64,000 bases of DNA. It comes from Microterricola viridarii. Its GTDB lineage: Bacteria > Actinomycetota > Actinomycetes > Actinomycetales > Microbacteriaceae. Shown here piece by piece: positions 55,003-64,000 of the stretch. Below the pieces are notes generated by a model. That model searched no databases. It saw only the letters and a program-made list of their open reading frames with translations, and had not been told where the DNA came from. How positions within the stretch are numbered: the stretch's first letter is position 1; each line of letters opens with the position of its first letter. The stretch spans positions 2,480,001 to 2,544,000 of the forward strand of contig NZ_LT629742.1 of NCBI RefSeq assembly GCF_900104895.1, given 5' to 3'. The position numbers were made by a program, and so were the translations under genes.

Positions 55003-56271
55003 CGCGGAAGTGGCATCGCCCGCAGCGCGCCCGATCGCGATACGCAGCGCGGCATCCCGATGACGGTGGCCGACGCTTTCATAGCCGACGACCGTGATCA
55101 GCGGGGCGCCCATCACGACGATCAGGCACCACGTCATCGGGACGCCGGCATCCGCCAGCCACACCGCGAGCAGGAGCGCACCCAGCCCGCCAAGAAGGAG
55201 CAGCGCGTGCAGCCAGTCGGCGACCCGCACCAGATAGGAGTACAGCGCGTAGATGAAGATGATGAACAGGCCGACCGGCAAGGCCAGGGCGAGCACAGTG
55301 CCGGTGGCGCCGAGCACGCTCTGCCCCTCGATGAAGCTGGCAGCCAAGTGCAGCCCGGTGCCGACGGCGACCAGTGCCGCGAAGATGAGCAGGTGGCCGT
55401 AGCCCCAGACAAAGGAGCGATCGCGCCTCACACTCAGAATCTCGGCGGACGGCAGGATGTAATACGTCCACCACAGCCCGAAGGTCAGGCCGATTCCGGC
55501 GACGGCGACGAGCACGGCATCCGGGCTCCAGCCCTGCCGATCCACAACGGCCGAGATCGACGCCACCGTGCCGATCACTCCCTCACCCAGGGTGATGATC
55601 ACGAGCAGCGCGTAGCGCTCGACGATGTGCGCAACATGCCAGGGCGTTCCGCCCCTCATCCGCTCGGCGATCACCGGCCCGCTCATCTCGACCACGATGA
55701 GCACACTCCCCCAGATGAAGGTCTGCGCACCGGTCACCGGGGCGACCAGCAGCACCACCCAACCCGCTTGCGCGACAAGCAGCGTGACGACGTAGCTGAG
55801 GGCGGCCGGGCGGTGCACCGGGTCGGATGCCGCGGCGCGCAGCCATTGCGCGACCATGGCGATGCGCATCACGACGTAGCCCAACACCACGACTTCGTTG
55901 TCGATCGCGCCCTTCTGGTCGATGGAGGCGAACAGCTGCGGCAGGCCGAGGGCCAGGATGATGACGCCGACCATCTGCACCATCGTCGTCACCCGGTACG
56001 GCCAGTCGTCGGTGTCGAACGCGGAGGCGAACCACGAGAAGTTGATCCAGGCCCAGACGACAGCGAACATGGCGAAGCCGAAGCCGGCCAGGCCGCTGGC
56101 GAGATGCCCCTCGGCGATCAGGTGGGCGAACTGGTTGCCGGCCACGCCGAACGCGACAGCGAAGGTGAGGTCGAAGAGGAGTTCCAGCGGAGTGGAGGCG
56201 CGGTGCTCCTCGAACGGGTCGCGGCCGCGCATCGGGCGGATGCGGGGCTCGGGGGCCGGGGACTGACTCAT
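54997..56271 (-). CDS. Low temperature requirement protein A (LtrA) family membrane protein
   Basis: A 424-residue polytopic protein with about 12 helices. The family signature is at the N-terminus: RASTPLELLFDLTFAVAFGVAGNQFAHLI, and later ERYALLVIITLGEGVIG. LtrA was named from Listeria monocytogenes growth in cold; its molecular role is unknown. ATG 56271 is preceded by GGGGGAGG. The stop codon lies within the upstream operator of the XRE operon. Confidence 0.9.
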   Translation of the reverse strand: MSQSPAPEPRIRPMRGRDPFEEHRASTPLELLFDLTFAVAFGVAGNQFAHLIAEGHLASGLAGFGFAMFAVVWAWINFSWFASAFDTDDWPYRVTTMVQMVGVIILALGLPQLFASIDQKGAIDNEVVVLGYVVMRIAMVAQWLRAAASDPVHRPAALSYVVTLLVAQAGWVVLLVAPVTGAQTFIWGSVLIVVEMSGPVIAERMRGGTPWHVAHIVERYALLVIITLGEGVIGTVASISAVVDRQGWSPDAVLVAVAGIGLTFGLWWTYYILPSAEILSVRRDRSFVWGYGHLLIFAALVAVGTGLHLAASFIEGQSVLGATGTVLALALPVGLFIIFIYALYSYLVRVADWLHALLLLGGLGALLLAVWLADAGVPMTWCLIVVMGAPLITVVGYESVGHRHRDAALRIAIGRAAGDATSAM

Positions 56272-56332
56272 GTGGGCCTCCCCCACGTTCACGGTGGGAG
56301 CAGTGTACGACTCACGCGGTGGCGCGCGCAGT

Positions 56333-56408
56333 ATTGGGAGGCCGACGAGAGATGGGGAGGCCATTGTGGCCCGCTTGCGGCCTCCCAATGCCACGAATGC
56401 CTCCCAAT
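56333..56408. repeat. 76-bp quadripartite palindromic element, copy 4
   Basis: The 10-mers are ATTGGGAGGC (56333), ATGGGGAGGC (56352), GCCTCCCAAT (56380) and GCCTCCCAAT (56399), with spacers 9, 18 and 9. The outer arms are exact complements. It lies between ltrA (upstream end) and the 3' end of the HNH endonuclease gene. Confidence 0.88.
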
Positions 56409-56459
56409 CCGATTCTGCATGGGGGTCGAGGTTCCGCCTCCGGGATATTGGGGCGGCCC

Positions 56460-57878
56460 CTACTCGACCAGCACGGGCTGGCGCTCGCGCTGCTGTTCGA
56501 GGAGGTCGGCCAGCTGGGTGCGGGACCTCGTCGATCTTCGCCAGGGCGTCTCGGCCTCGCTGTGGCCGTTCCGCAGCCAGGGCGGGGGTTTCACGTCCGG
56601 GACGCCGTCGATCATCAGGATCCGCCAGCCGCTCGTCTCGATGGTGCGGTGGTGGTACCAGCAGAGGAGGACTCCGTTGCAGGTCTCGGTTTCGCCGCCG
56701 TCCCGGTACGCGATGACGTGGTGGATCTCCGACCAGGCGGCCGGGATGCTGCAGCCGGGGATGATGCAGCCGCCGTCCCGGAGGCTGATCGCCCGCCGCT
56801 GGGCGGCGTTGAACACCCGGTCGGTCGTGCTCAGGCTGACCAGGCGCCCGTCGTCGTCGATCAGCACATGCTGGAGGCCGCCCGCGCACACGAACTGCTC
56901 GACCGCCCGCAGGGAGATGGGCGCCTCGCAGCCCTCGACGAACCCGGAGCCGCTGCCGGCGGTCAGGTCGGCCTGCCGCACGGAGACCAGAACGGTCGGG
57001 GCGGCCCCGCCCATCGTCGGGGCGGCGGCGCTGCGGGCGGCGCCGTCGATCAGGCTCGCGAAGACGTCGTGCCGGGCCTGCGCGGTCGCGCGGGGGTCCT
57101 TCGGCTGGTCCGGGTCGGCGTCGGTGAAGGTGGGCTTCGAGCGCGGGCTCAGGTAGGCGTTCAGCAGCGTCTCGAACTTCGCGTCGACCTCGGGCAGCAA
57201 CGCCATCCTGCGGTGCACGAGGCCGTCCCGGGTGAGGCCGCCGCTGATGCCGCGGGCGGCCATCGCGCGCTCCTCAATCGGTTCGGTGCCGTCCTCATCC
57301 AGCACGCTCTCCCAGACGCGGGCCTGCCCGCGGACCTCGTCGGCCGCGAACGGCAGCGCGGACTCGAGGGTGGGCCCGGTGGCGGCGGCGACGAGCGCGG
57401 TCTCGGCGAGCTCGACGTTGAGGTCGCCGACCCGGGCGCGGATCGGGTCGAGGGTGTCGACGATGGCCAGAGCGCTGTCGTAGCCGAGCGCGCCGGACCG
57501 GAGTGCGGCGGCGACCTGCTCGAAGCGGGCCGGCATCGTGACGCCGGTCAGGGCGACCCGGGCGCGGGTCGCCGCCCCGAGTCGCATTCGTTGGATGAGG
57601 GTGCGCTCGGACGTCAGGGTGACGCGGGCGAGGAGCTCGACGCCGTTGCGGCAGCCCTTCTTGGCCGAGAGGCGTTCCTCGCCGAGCTCCCGGCGGGAGC
57701 GGAACGCGACCTCCCCGGCGGCCCGGATGCGGAGCGCGTCGGCGAGCCGGCCGACGGCCTCGGCCGTCGCGGTGAGCTCGAGCAGGGCGTCGTCGCGCAG
57801 CATCCGCTCGTCGGATCCGGCGAGGGCGGCGGCGAGGAGGGAGCGTGCCTCTGCCAGCTGCCCCGCCGCGTTTTCCAT
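56460..57878 (-). CDS. DUF222 / HNH endonuclease domain protein
   Basis: A 472-residue protein of the actinobacterial DUF222-HNH (13E12 repeat-type) family. Residues 1-300 form the helical DUF222 domain (for example GYDSALAIVDTLDPIRARVGDL). The C-terminal HNH nuclease is CIIPGCSIPAAWSEIHHVIAYRDGG...LLCWYHHRTIE, with Cys-x4-Cys-like pair, central HH and final HH. The genes are multicopy in actinobacteria and behave like selfish or defence-related elements; the role is unproven. A TAGAAT -10 box is seen just upstream. The 76-bp element lies 51 bases after its stop. Confidence 0.9.
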   Translation of the reverse strand: MENAAGQLAEARSLLAAALAGSDERMLRDDALLELTATAEAVGRLADALRIRAAGEVAFRSRRELGEERLSAKKGCRNGVELLARVTLTSERTLIQRMRLGAATRARVALTGVTMPARFEQVAAALRSGALGYDSALAIVDTLDPIRARVGDLNVELAETALVAAATGPTLESALPFAADEVRGQARVWESVLDEDGTEPIEERAMAARGISGGLTRDGLVHRRMALLPEVDAKFETLLNAYLSPRSKPTFTDADPDQPKDPRATAQARHDVFASLIDGAARSAAAPTMGGAAPTVLVSVRQADLTAGSGSGFVEGCEAPISLRAVEQFVCAGGLQHVLIDDDGRLVSLSTTDRVFNAAQRRAISLRDGGCIIPGCSIPAAWSEIHHVIAYRDGGETETCNGVLLCWYHHRTIETSGWRILMIDGVPDVKPPPWLRNGHSEAETPWRRSTRSRTQLADLLEQQRERQPVLVE

Positions 57879-58081
57879 GCTCCTATTCTACGCGGAATGC
57901 AAGCAATTCCCGAGAAAAATGCCTGATGTGGATAACTTTCCGAGGAGTGTCGGTGGGGTGCGGTAGCGTCGGAAGTGGCGCCGCATTCGGGCGGGAAACC
58001 GGGCTTCGGTCGCTCGTTCCTCACTCCCTCAGCCGACGTGGGGAGGGACAACGTGGAACGGGCCGGAGTGGGGACGAGCGC

Positions 58082-59542
58082 CTAGGCGCCGAGGACGGCG
58101 AGGAGGGCGGCGGCCTTGATCTGGGTCTCTTCGATCTCCTCGGCGGCGACGGAGAGCGCAGTGATACCGCCGCCGGTGCCGATGCTGGCGCCCGCGGCAT
58201 CCAGCACGATGGAGCGGATCACCATCGCGAGGTCGACCGCGCCGTCGAGCCCGAAGTACCCGAAGGCGCCCGAGTAGATGCCGCGCGGGCCCTGCTCGAG
58301 GCCGTCGAGGATGCGCATGGCGCTGATCTTGGGCGCCCCGGTCATCGAGCCGGCCGGGAAGCTGGCCTCGACGGCATCCACGCCGCTGAGGCCGTCGGCG
58401 AGCTGCGACTCGATCGTGCTGACCAGCTGGTGCACGTGCGCGTAGCTCTCGACGGCGAGCAGCTTGGAGACGCCGACGGAGCCGAGCCGGCTGATCTTGC
58501 CGAGATCGTTGCGCATGAGGTCGACGATCATCAGGTTCTCGGCGCGCTCCTTGTCGCTCGACTCGAGCTCTGCACGCAGCTCGAGGTCACGGGCGAGCCC
58601 GCTGGCCCGGCGCCGCGTGCCCTTGATCGGCTTCGTGGTGACGTGCCCACCTGCGGTGACGGCGAGGAACTGCTCGGGGCTGGCCGAGAGCAGCGACACC
58701 TCGCCGAGCCGCAGCAGCCCGCCGTGGTGGGTCGGGCTGGACGCCCGCAGGCGCAGGTAGGCCTCGAGCGGCTCGGGGCGCACGTCGACCCTGATCTCGT
58801 TGGTGAGGCAGAGCTGGTAGGCGTCGCCGCGGTAGATCGCGGCCTGGCACTCGGCGATGAGCTCCGCATAACGGTCGGGCTTGTGCCGCCAGCGCGGTTC
58901 CGGTGCAGGGGTTGACGCCGCTGCGGCCTGCAGCGGGGCGGATGCCGCGGCAATCAGCGACTCGGTGATCTCCGCGCTCCACGCCTCCAGCGCGGCCGCA
59001 TCCGCGGCCGCGTCGGCGGCGGTGTTGCCGCTGGCCCGCAGCTGCAGGGTGACGGTCTCGGTGGCATGGTCGAAGGCGAGGCAGCGGTCGATCTCGAGCA
59101 GCGCGGCATCCGGGGTCCTGGCCGGGTGCGCGGGAGTGCCGAGAACGGCGGCGCCCAGCTCGTAGCCGAGCCAGCCGACCCAGCCGAGGCGAAAGCCGGG
59201 CAGCTCGTGGGCGCTCTCGTGCGCGGCATTCGACATCGGCGCGCGCTGCCCGAGCTCGGCCCGGAGGAAGTCGAAGATGCCGCCCGGCCCGGTCGCCGAG
59301 TCGAGGGCGCCGTCGGCGTGGAGTGTGGAGACCGTCAGCGTGCCGGCCTGCACCGATGCGGTGACGACCCGCGCCCCAATGCCGGGGGCGCCCATGTAGC
59401 TGGTGCCGCTCTCGGCGCCGGCCCCGCCGTCCAACCAGAAGGCGTGCGGGGAGGAGCCGTACAGGGCCGCGAAGACACGGGCGGGTTCCAGCCAACCCGG
59501 CAGCTCTAGTTCGAGCACGGACGGGGAGGGCGAGCGAGTCAC
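58082..59542 (-). CDS. Aminodeoxychorismate synthase component I (PabB-like)
   Basis: A 486-residue chorismate-binding enzyme. The active-site block PIKGTRRR, then DLMRNDLGKISRLGSV, HVHQLVSTIESQL, FPAGSMTGAPKISAMRILDGLE and the C-terminal IGTGGGITALS are all present. PIKGT is typical of the PabB branch, which aminates chorismate for folate synthesis, against TrpE. No glutamine amidotransferase partner is in the window. The 57879-58081 gap upstream of the HNH gene holds the HNH promoter and nothing else recognised. Confidence 0.92.
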   Translation of the reverse strand: MTRSPSPSVLELELPGWLEPARVFAALYGSSPHAFWLDGGAGAESGTSYMGAPGIGARVVTASVQAGTLTVSTLHADGALDSATGPGGIFDFLRAELGQRAPMSNAAHESAHELPGFRLGWVGWLGYELGAAVLGTPAHPARTPDAALLEIDRCLAFDHATETVTLQLRASGNTAADAAADAAALEAWSAEITESLIAAASAPLQAAAASTPAPEPRWRHKPDRYAELIAECQAAIYRGDAYQLCLTNEIRVDVRPEPLEAYLRLRASSPTHHGGLLRLGEVSLLSASPEQFLAVTAGGHVTTKPIKGTRRRASGLARDLELRAELESSDKERAENLMIVDLMRNDLGKISRLGSVGVSKLLAVESYAHVHQLVSTIESQLADGLSGVDAVEASFPAGSMTGAPKISAMRILDGLEQGPRGIYSGAFGYFGLDGAVDLAMVIRSIVLDAAGASIGTGGGITALSVAAEEIEETQIKAAALLAVLGA

Positions 59543-59612
59543 CCTCCTAGACTAGGGCGCGACGATCCGCGTCACGCGCCGCCCCTGCCCGGGGCGAGCG
59601 GGAGGGAGCAGC

Positions 59613-59936
59613 GTGTTGCTCAGCCTGATCGGCCTGCTGGCGGCCGCCTTCTCGATGCTCATCGCCGCACTCTGCGCCGCGGGTGTGATCCCACCGAACT
59701 CGATCCTCGGATTGCGCAGCACGGTCACACTGCGATCGGAGCGCGCGTGGCAGACCGCCCACCGGCACGCCCTCTGGCCGCTGGCCGTCACGACGGCCGT
59801 GGTGGCCGCGATTTGGCTGCTCTACCCGCTCGGCGTGCTCGGCGACAGGGCGGCCGGGGTCGTCGGCCTCGTCGTCCTCATCGCCGGGCTGCTCTGGGGA
59901 TGGTCGCGCGGCGTCCGCGCGGCGCAGGCCCAGTAG
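59613..59936 (+). CDS. SdpI-family membrane protein
   Basis: A 107-residue protein with three hydrophobic segments (residues 2-25, 52-68, 75-95). The SdpI-like motif is in NSILGLRSTVTLRSERAWQTAHRHA, a loop with conserved Gly-Arg and Trp-His. SdpI is the immunity protein against the Bacillus SdpC toxin; standalone homologues in actinobacteria have unknown roles. GTG 59613 has a GGAGGGAG site 5 bases upstream. Confidence 0.82.
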   Translation: MLLSLIGLLAAAFSMLIAALCAAGVIPPNSILGLRSTVTLRSERAWQTAHRHALWPLAVTTAVVAAIWLLYPLGVLGDRAAGVVGLVVLIAGLLWGWSRGVRAAQAQ

Positions 59937-59963
59937 CGGCCCGAGGTCACAAACCGTCCGAGC

Positions 59964-61751
59964 TCACAAGCCGCCAGTGCCCACAAGCCGCCCGGCGCTC
60001 AGCACGAGCTCCCGGTCGACCAGTTCGGCCGGCACCGTGTCGTGCGAGATGAGGATGACGCTGCGGGCCGAACCGGCATCCGCACTGCTCGTGGCCGACA
60101 GGATGTCGCGCATCAGCGCGTCCGCCTGCGCGGCGTCGACGTTGGCGGTCGGCTCGTCCACGACGAGCACCGGGAAGTCAGCGAGCAGCGCCCGGGCCAG
60201 GGCGATGCGCTGCGCCTGCCCACCGGAGACGAGCGCGCCGCGCTCCCCGAGCTCGGCGTCGAGGCCGCCGCGGCCGCCCGCCCACTCGGCCAGGCCCACG
60301 CGCTCCAACATGGCGGTCAGCTCCGCATCGGTCGCGTGCTCGCTCGCGAAGAGCAGGTTCTGCCGCAGCGAGGAGTCGAAGATCCACGGATTCTGCTCGC
60401 ACAGGCCGATCGTGCGGCGGAGCTCCCCCGGCGGCATCGCCTTGGCCTCGCGTCCACCCAACGTGAAACCGCCCTCGTAGTCGAGGAAGCGCACCAGCAC
60501 ATTGGCCAGCGTGGTCTTGCCCGCGCCGCTCTCGCCGCGCACGAGCACTCGCTCGCCGGGTGCGACGGTGAGGCTGATGCCCTCGAGGGCGACACCGGGG
60601 GCGAGCGACGGATCGCCGCCGCCGAGGTCCGGCCAGCGGGCCGACAAGCCGTTGAGCACGATGGCCGGGGCCGCCGGGCGCGGCGCGTCGGACTCGGCTG
60701 CGGGCGCGACGGCGCTCTGGTCTCCGGATGCCGGCTCCACCGGGATCCCGCTCGGCACGGTCGCCGGGGCGATCCGGGCGACGCGCTCCGCGCTGGTGCG
60801 CACCTGGCGCCAGGCGCCGACGGCGAGCGGGACCATGCCGCACACCTCGAACACGGCCAGCGGCACGAGTGCGACGATGGCCAGCTGCGGCCCCTCGAGC
60901 ACGGGGGCGCCGACGAGGATGGCGAGCAGCGTCGCGATGCCGGCGGCGAACGTCATGGCAGAGGCGGCGAGGCCGGCGCCGAGGGAGGCCCGCACGCCGT
61001 CGCGGCGGAGCGCGGCATCCGTGCGGTTCAGCTCCTCGAGCCGCTCGTCGACGGCGCCGAAGGCGAGCAGCACATCGAGGGAGCCGATGAAGTCGAGCAG
61101 CTGCTGCATGAGCGCGCCGCGGCCGGGCGCGAGGCGGCGCTCCGCCCGGGCGGCGATGGCAGCGTGCAGCAGGGTGCCGGCGGCGAAGGCGACGACGAGG
61201 CAGACGAGCAGGGTGAGTGCCGCCTGCGGCAGCACGATCCAGACGCCGGCGACGCTGAGCACGGCGATGACCCCGGAGACCAGCAGCGGTTGCACGACCC
61301 GCAGCGGCAGGTCTTGCAGGGCGTCGACGTCGCTGACCAGCCGGCTGAGCAGGTCGCCGCGCTTGGTGCGGGCGAGGCCGGCCGGGGCCAGCGGGATCAG
61401 CCGCTGGAACACGGCGACGCGCAGCTCGGCGAGCTGGCGGAAGGCGGCGTCGTGGCTGGCGAGCCGGTCGACGTAGCGGAAGGCGGCCCGGCCGAGGGCG
61501 AAGGCGCGCACGCCGACGACGGCGGCAGACAGGTAGGCGAGCTGCGGTTGTTCGGCGGCGCGGGCGATCAGCCAGGCCGAGCACGCCAGCAGGGCGACGG
61601 CCGAGATCGCGCTGAGCAGCGCGAAGAACAGGCCGGGCGCGAAGCGGCGCGGGCCGGGTTGGGCGTGCCGCAGCACGTCGCGGGCATCCGCCGTGGTGGC
61701 CTGGGCGGCGATCGGCGCGGCCGGCCCCAGCGAGGCGTTCTCAATCAACAT
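59964..61751 (-). CDS. cydC: Thiol reductant ABC exporter subunit CydC
   Basis: A 595-residue half-transporter. Six membrane helices in residues 35-300 are followed by an ABC ATPase with Walker A GESGAGKT, signature LVSGGQAQRIAL and Walker B VLVVDEPTAN. CydDC exports cysteine and glutathione-like thiols to the outside, needed for cytochrome bd assembly. An Ala/Pro-rich linker of about 40 residues joins the two domains. It follows cydD by 13 bases in the cydABDC order. Confidence 0.94.
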   Translation of the reverse strand: MLIENASLGPAAPIAAQATTADARDVLRHAQPGPRRFAPGLFFALLSAISAVALLACSAWLIARAAEQPQLAYLSAAVVGVRAFALGRAAFRYVDRLASHDAAFRQLAELRVAVFQRLIPLAPAGLARTKRGDLLSRLVSDVDALQDLPLRVVQPLLVSGVIAVLSVAGVWIVLPQAALTLLVCLVVAFAAGTLLHAAIAARAERRLAPGRGALMQQLLDFIGSLDVLLAFGAVDERLEELNRTDAALRRDGVRASLGAGLAASAMTFAAGIATLLAILVGAPVLEGPQLAIVALVPLAVFEVCGMVPLAVGAWRQVRTSAERVARIAPATVPSGIPVEPASGDQSAVAPAAESDAPRPAAPAIVLNGLSARWPDLGGGDPSLAPGVALEGISLTVAPGERVLVRGESGAGKTTLANVLVRFLDYEGGFTLGGREAKAMPPGELRRTIGLCEQNPWIFDSSLRQNLLFASEHATDAELTAMLERVGLAEWAGGRGGLDAELGERGALVSGGQAQRIALARALLADFPVLVVDEPTANVDAAQADALMRDILSATSSADAGSARSVILISHDTVPAELVDRELVLSAGRLVGTGGL

Positions 61752-61764
61752 GCACGGTCTCCAG

Positions 61765-63429
61765 TCAGAGAACCCGATCGGCGGCGGCCAGAACGGCCTC
61801 CCGATGGCTCACAACGATGACGATGGCTCCGGCGTCTGCTGCCGCGCGGAGCGAGCCGAGCAGGCGCGCCTCGGTCTCGGCGTCGAGGGCGGAGCTGGGC
61901 TCGTCCAGCAGCAGTACGGGCGTGCCGAGCTCCTGCCAACGGTAGAAGGCGCGGGCCAGGGCGACGCGCTGCGCCTGCCCGCCGGAGAGCCCGGCGCCGT
62001 TGACCCCGAGCTCGTGCTCGGGGTCGATGCCGGATGCCACGGCGAGGCGCATGCTGGCCTCGATCAGCCGCGCGCGCTCCGGGTTGCCCTCGGCCAACGC
62101 GCTGCCGAGGGCGATGTTGCCCGCGACGCTCCCGCTGCCGAGCCCCGGGTTCTGCCCGGCCCAGGCGATCTCGGTGCGGGTCAGCGGGCCGTCGCCGAGC
62201 GTGATCTCGCCCTCGGACGGCACGAAGCCCAGCAGGGCGGCGAGCAGGGTGGACTTGCCGGAGCCGCTCTGGCCGGCCAGCACGCTCAGCGTGCCGGGCT
62301 CGAACTCGGCGCTCAGGCCGTCGACGATGAGCCGGTCGCCGCGGTGCACGCTGACCGCATCGAGGCGCAGCGGCCCGCGGGCCCGGGCGCGAGCGTGGGC
62401 CGGTGCGGCCGCGGCGGCATCCGCCGGGATCGCGTCGGCGAGCTCGAGCACCTCGAAGACCTCGGCGGAGGCGGCCATGCCGTCGGCGGCGGCGTGGAAC
62501 TGGGCGCCGACGTTGCGCACGGGGAGGAACACCTCGGGGGCGAGGATCAGCACGAACAGGCCGACGGCGAGCGTCAGCTGCCCGTCGAGCAGGCGCAGTC
62601 CGATGGTCACGGCGATGAGTGCGACCGAGAGGCTGCCGGCCAGCTCGAGCACGAACCCGCTCAGGAAGGAAAGGCGAAGCACCTTCATTGTTTCGGTGCG
62701 GTAACTATCCGTGACGGTGCGGATGCGGGCGAGCTGGCGGCGCTCTCGCCCGAAGATCTTGAGGGTGGCGAGCCCGCCGACGACGTCGAGGAAGCTGCCG
62801 CTCAGGCGCTGCAGGCTGTCCCACTGCTTGCGCTGCACGGCCTGCGTCGCCATGCCGATCAGCACCATGAACAGGGGAATAATCGGCAGGGCCAGCGCGA
62901 CGATGAGCGCGCTCAGCCAGTCGTTGAGGAAGATGGCGAGCACCAGCAGCGGTGTGGCGATCGCCGTGAGGATCAACTGCGGAAGGTACTTCCCGAAGTA
63001 GCCGTCGAGGGCGTCGAGCCCGGGGCCGACGAGGGTCGCGGTCGCGGCGCTCCCCCGGCGCTGGGTCCAGGAGGGTCCGAGCCTGCGGATGCCGGCGAGC
63101 ACGGCGACTCGCAGCTGGCTCTTCACCCGGGCGGCGCCGGCGGCGGACGCGGCATCCATCGCCCAGACGGTGAAGGCGCGCAGCAGCACCATCGCGGCCA
63201 GGGCGGCGAAGGAGCCGGAGAGCTCGGCGAGGCTCTGCCCGGCGATGGCGCCGGTGACCAGCACCGACACGAACCAGGCGAAGCCGATGATGGATGCCGT
63301 CTGGAGCAGGCCGAGCAGCCCGCCGAGGGCGAGGAAACCGCGCATCGCCCGCGCCCGCCGAAGCAGGCGCGGGTCGATGGGGGCGCGCGACGAGCGCGCG
63401 CCCCGTGTCTCGGTGTCGGTCTGACTCAC
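61765..63429 (-). CDS. cydD: Thiol reductant ABC exporter subunit CydD
   Basis: A 554-residue half-transporter and partner of CydC. The membrane domain covers residues 28-300, with the coupling-like segment GSFLDVVGGLATLKIFGRER. The ATPase has Walker A GQSGSGKS, signature GLSGGQAQR and Walker B VLLLDEPSSALD. The ATG overlaps the cydB stop (ATGA), confirming the cyd operon. The start has basic residues before the first helix and no signal peptide. Confidence 0.94.
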   Translation of the reverse strand: MSQTDTETRGARSSRAPIDPRLLRRARAMRGFLALGGLLGLLQTASIIGFAWFVSVLVTGAIAGQSLAELSGSFAALAAMVLLRAFTVWAMDAASAAGAARVKSQLRVAVLAGIRRLGPSWTQRRGSAATATLVGPGLDALDGYFGKYLPQLILTAIATPLLVLAIFLNDWLSALIVALALPIIPLFMVLIGMATQAVQRKQWDSLQRLSGSFLDVVGGLATLKIFGRERRQLARIRTVTDSYRTETMKVLRLSFLSGFVLELAGSLSVALIAVTIGLRLLDGQLTLAVGLFVLILAPEVFLPVRNVGAQFHAAADGMAASAEVFEVLELADAIPADAAAAAPAHARARARGPLRLDAVSVHRGDRLIVDGLSAEFEPGTLSVLAGQSGSGKSTLLAALLGFVPSEGEITLGDGPLTRTEIAWAGQNPGLGSGSVAGNIALGSALAEGNPERARLIEASMRLAVASGIDPEHELGVNGAGLSGGQAQRVALARAFYRWQELGTPVLLLDEPSSALDAETEARLLGSLRAAADAGAIVIVVSHREAVLAAADRVL

Positions 63430-64000
63430 GCCGCGGGTGCGGCGACGCCCGTGGCCGCCTCGATGGTGCGGCGGCTGACGCGCTTGCGGAACACCCAGTA
63501 CGTCCAGCCCTGGTAGAGCAGGATCAGCGGCAGGAAGATCAAGGCCGTCCAGCTCATCACGGTGAGCGTGTACTCGGAGCTCGAGGCGTTGTCGATCGTC
63601 AGGCTGTTCGCCACGTCGGTGGTGGAGGGCATGACATTCGGGAACAGCGCCGTGAACAGCGAGAGCACCGCCAGGGCGATCGTCACGGCCATCAGGGTGA
63701 ACGAGACACCCTCCGAGCCGCGCAGGTTGAATAGCCAGGCGCCGATCAGCGCGACGGCCGCGAGTGCGGCGAGCACCAGGTAGGCAACCTTGAACTCGGC
63801 GATGAACGCCGTCCAGACCAGGAAGGAGGCCGCGATCACGATCGTCACGACGCCGGCCTTCGTGGCGAGCTTGCGGGCCCGCTCCCGGATGTCGCCGTCC
63901 GTCTTGAGCGAGACGAAGATCGCACCGTGCGTGAAGAACAGCATCAGCGTGGTGAGGCCGCCGAGCAGCGCGTACGGGTTGAGCAGGTCGAACAGCGTGC
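63426..64000 (-). CDS. cydB: Cytochrome bd ubiquinol oxidase subunit II (partial, 5' end outside the window)
   Basis: The C-terminal 190 residues of CydB. LFDLLNPYALLGGLTTLMLFFTHGAIFVSLKTDGDIRERARKLA enters from the right edge; further helices follow at WTAFIAEFKVAYLVLAALAAV and VMSWTALIFLPLILLYQGWTYWVFRKRV. CydB forms the membrane oxidase with CydA, giving high-affinity oxygen reduction. The start codon and first part lie beyond position 64000. An internal Met near 63944 is not the true start. Confidence 0.95.
   Translation of the reverse strand, partial: TLFDLLNPYALLGGLTTLMLFFTHGAIFVSLKTDGDIRERARKLATKAGVVTIVIAASFLVWTAFIAEFKVAYLVLAALAAVALIGAWLFNLRGSEGVSFTLMAVTIALAVLSLFTALFPNVMPSTTDVANSLTIDNASSSEYTLTVMSWTALIFLPLILLYQGWTYWVFRKRVSRRTIEAATGVAAPAA

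Overview
The window is about 64 kb of chromosome from a high-GC actinobacterium, most likely a member of the Microbacteriaceae. The evidence is the gene order (dnaG, dgt, dusB, uppS, recO, leuA, era, a CNNM/CorC-type protein, ybeY, phoH, HIT, rsmE, dnaJ, hrcA, hemW, lepA, rpsT, holA, comEC, comEA, leuS), actinobacterial-type leuA, frequent GTG/TTG starts, and promoters with TAnnnT boxes a few bases before the start codon (leaderless style). No tRNA, rRNA, prophage, IS transposase or CRISPR array was recognised. No stretch longer than about 300 bases lacks a gene; the largest gaps (about 240-270 bp) hold repeats, a leader peptide/attenuator, promoters or terminators and are described below.

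Layout. 1-6848 (minus): an oligopeptide ABC operon (binding lipoprotein, two permeases, a fused two-domain ATPase, a further single ATPase) followed by a TfoX-like gene and a partial gene. 7049-16944: dnaG, dgt and dusB (minus) with accessory genes between them: a DUF559-type nuclease-fold protein, an amidohydrolase, an ArsR-like regulator coupled to an M23 peptidase, and a RibD-like reductase coupled to a YbaK deacylase. 17045-20572: VOC protein, hydrolase, two FrnE-type DsbA proteins, one coupled to a 46-residue cysteine-rich peptide, and a HEAT-repeat protein. 20611-25933: uppS-recO, an SDR/TRIC-channel/lipoprotein operon, and leuA with a leucine leader peptide. 26202-30334: MacB-like ABC pair and a two-component system. 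30339-37517: era to hrcA, preceded by a CIRCE operator. 37708-41753: two DUF4870 proteins, a secreted phosphatase-like protein, hemW, a DUF1990 protein. 42018-47196: a 29-residue membrane peptide, lepA, a second two-component system with a hydrolase, rpsT. 47439-54218: holA, comEC, comEA, leuS. 54342-59936: autoregulated XRE/membrane-protein pair, LtrA, a DUF222-HNH nuclease, pabB-like, SdpI-like. 59964-64000: cydC, cydD and partial cydB.

Conserved housekeeping genes are nearly all on the minus strand; most plus-strand genes are accessory and sit as small islands between them. The most notable non-coding content is a family of four intergenic elements of exactly 76 bp, each built as two 10-mers and two inverted 10-mers with fixed spacing. 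Two copies flank the DUF559-type gene and one lies just downstream of the HNH gene. A second family of long perfect hairpins is present in two convergent intergenic regions, with a compensatory base-pair change. Other points worth attention are the cysteine-rich peptide coupled to FrnE, a leuA leader that can switch between freeing and masking the leuA ribosome-binding site, and a pseudoknot-like set of inverted repeats at 41835-41927.
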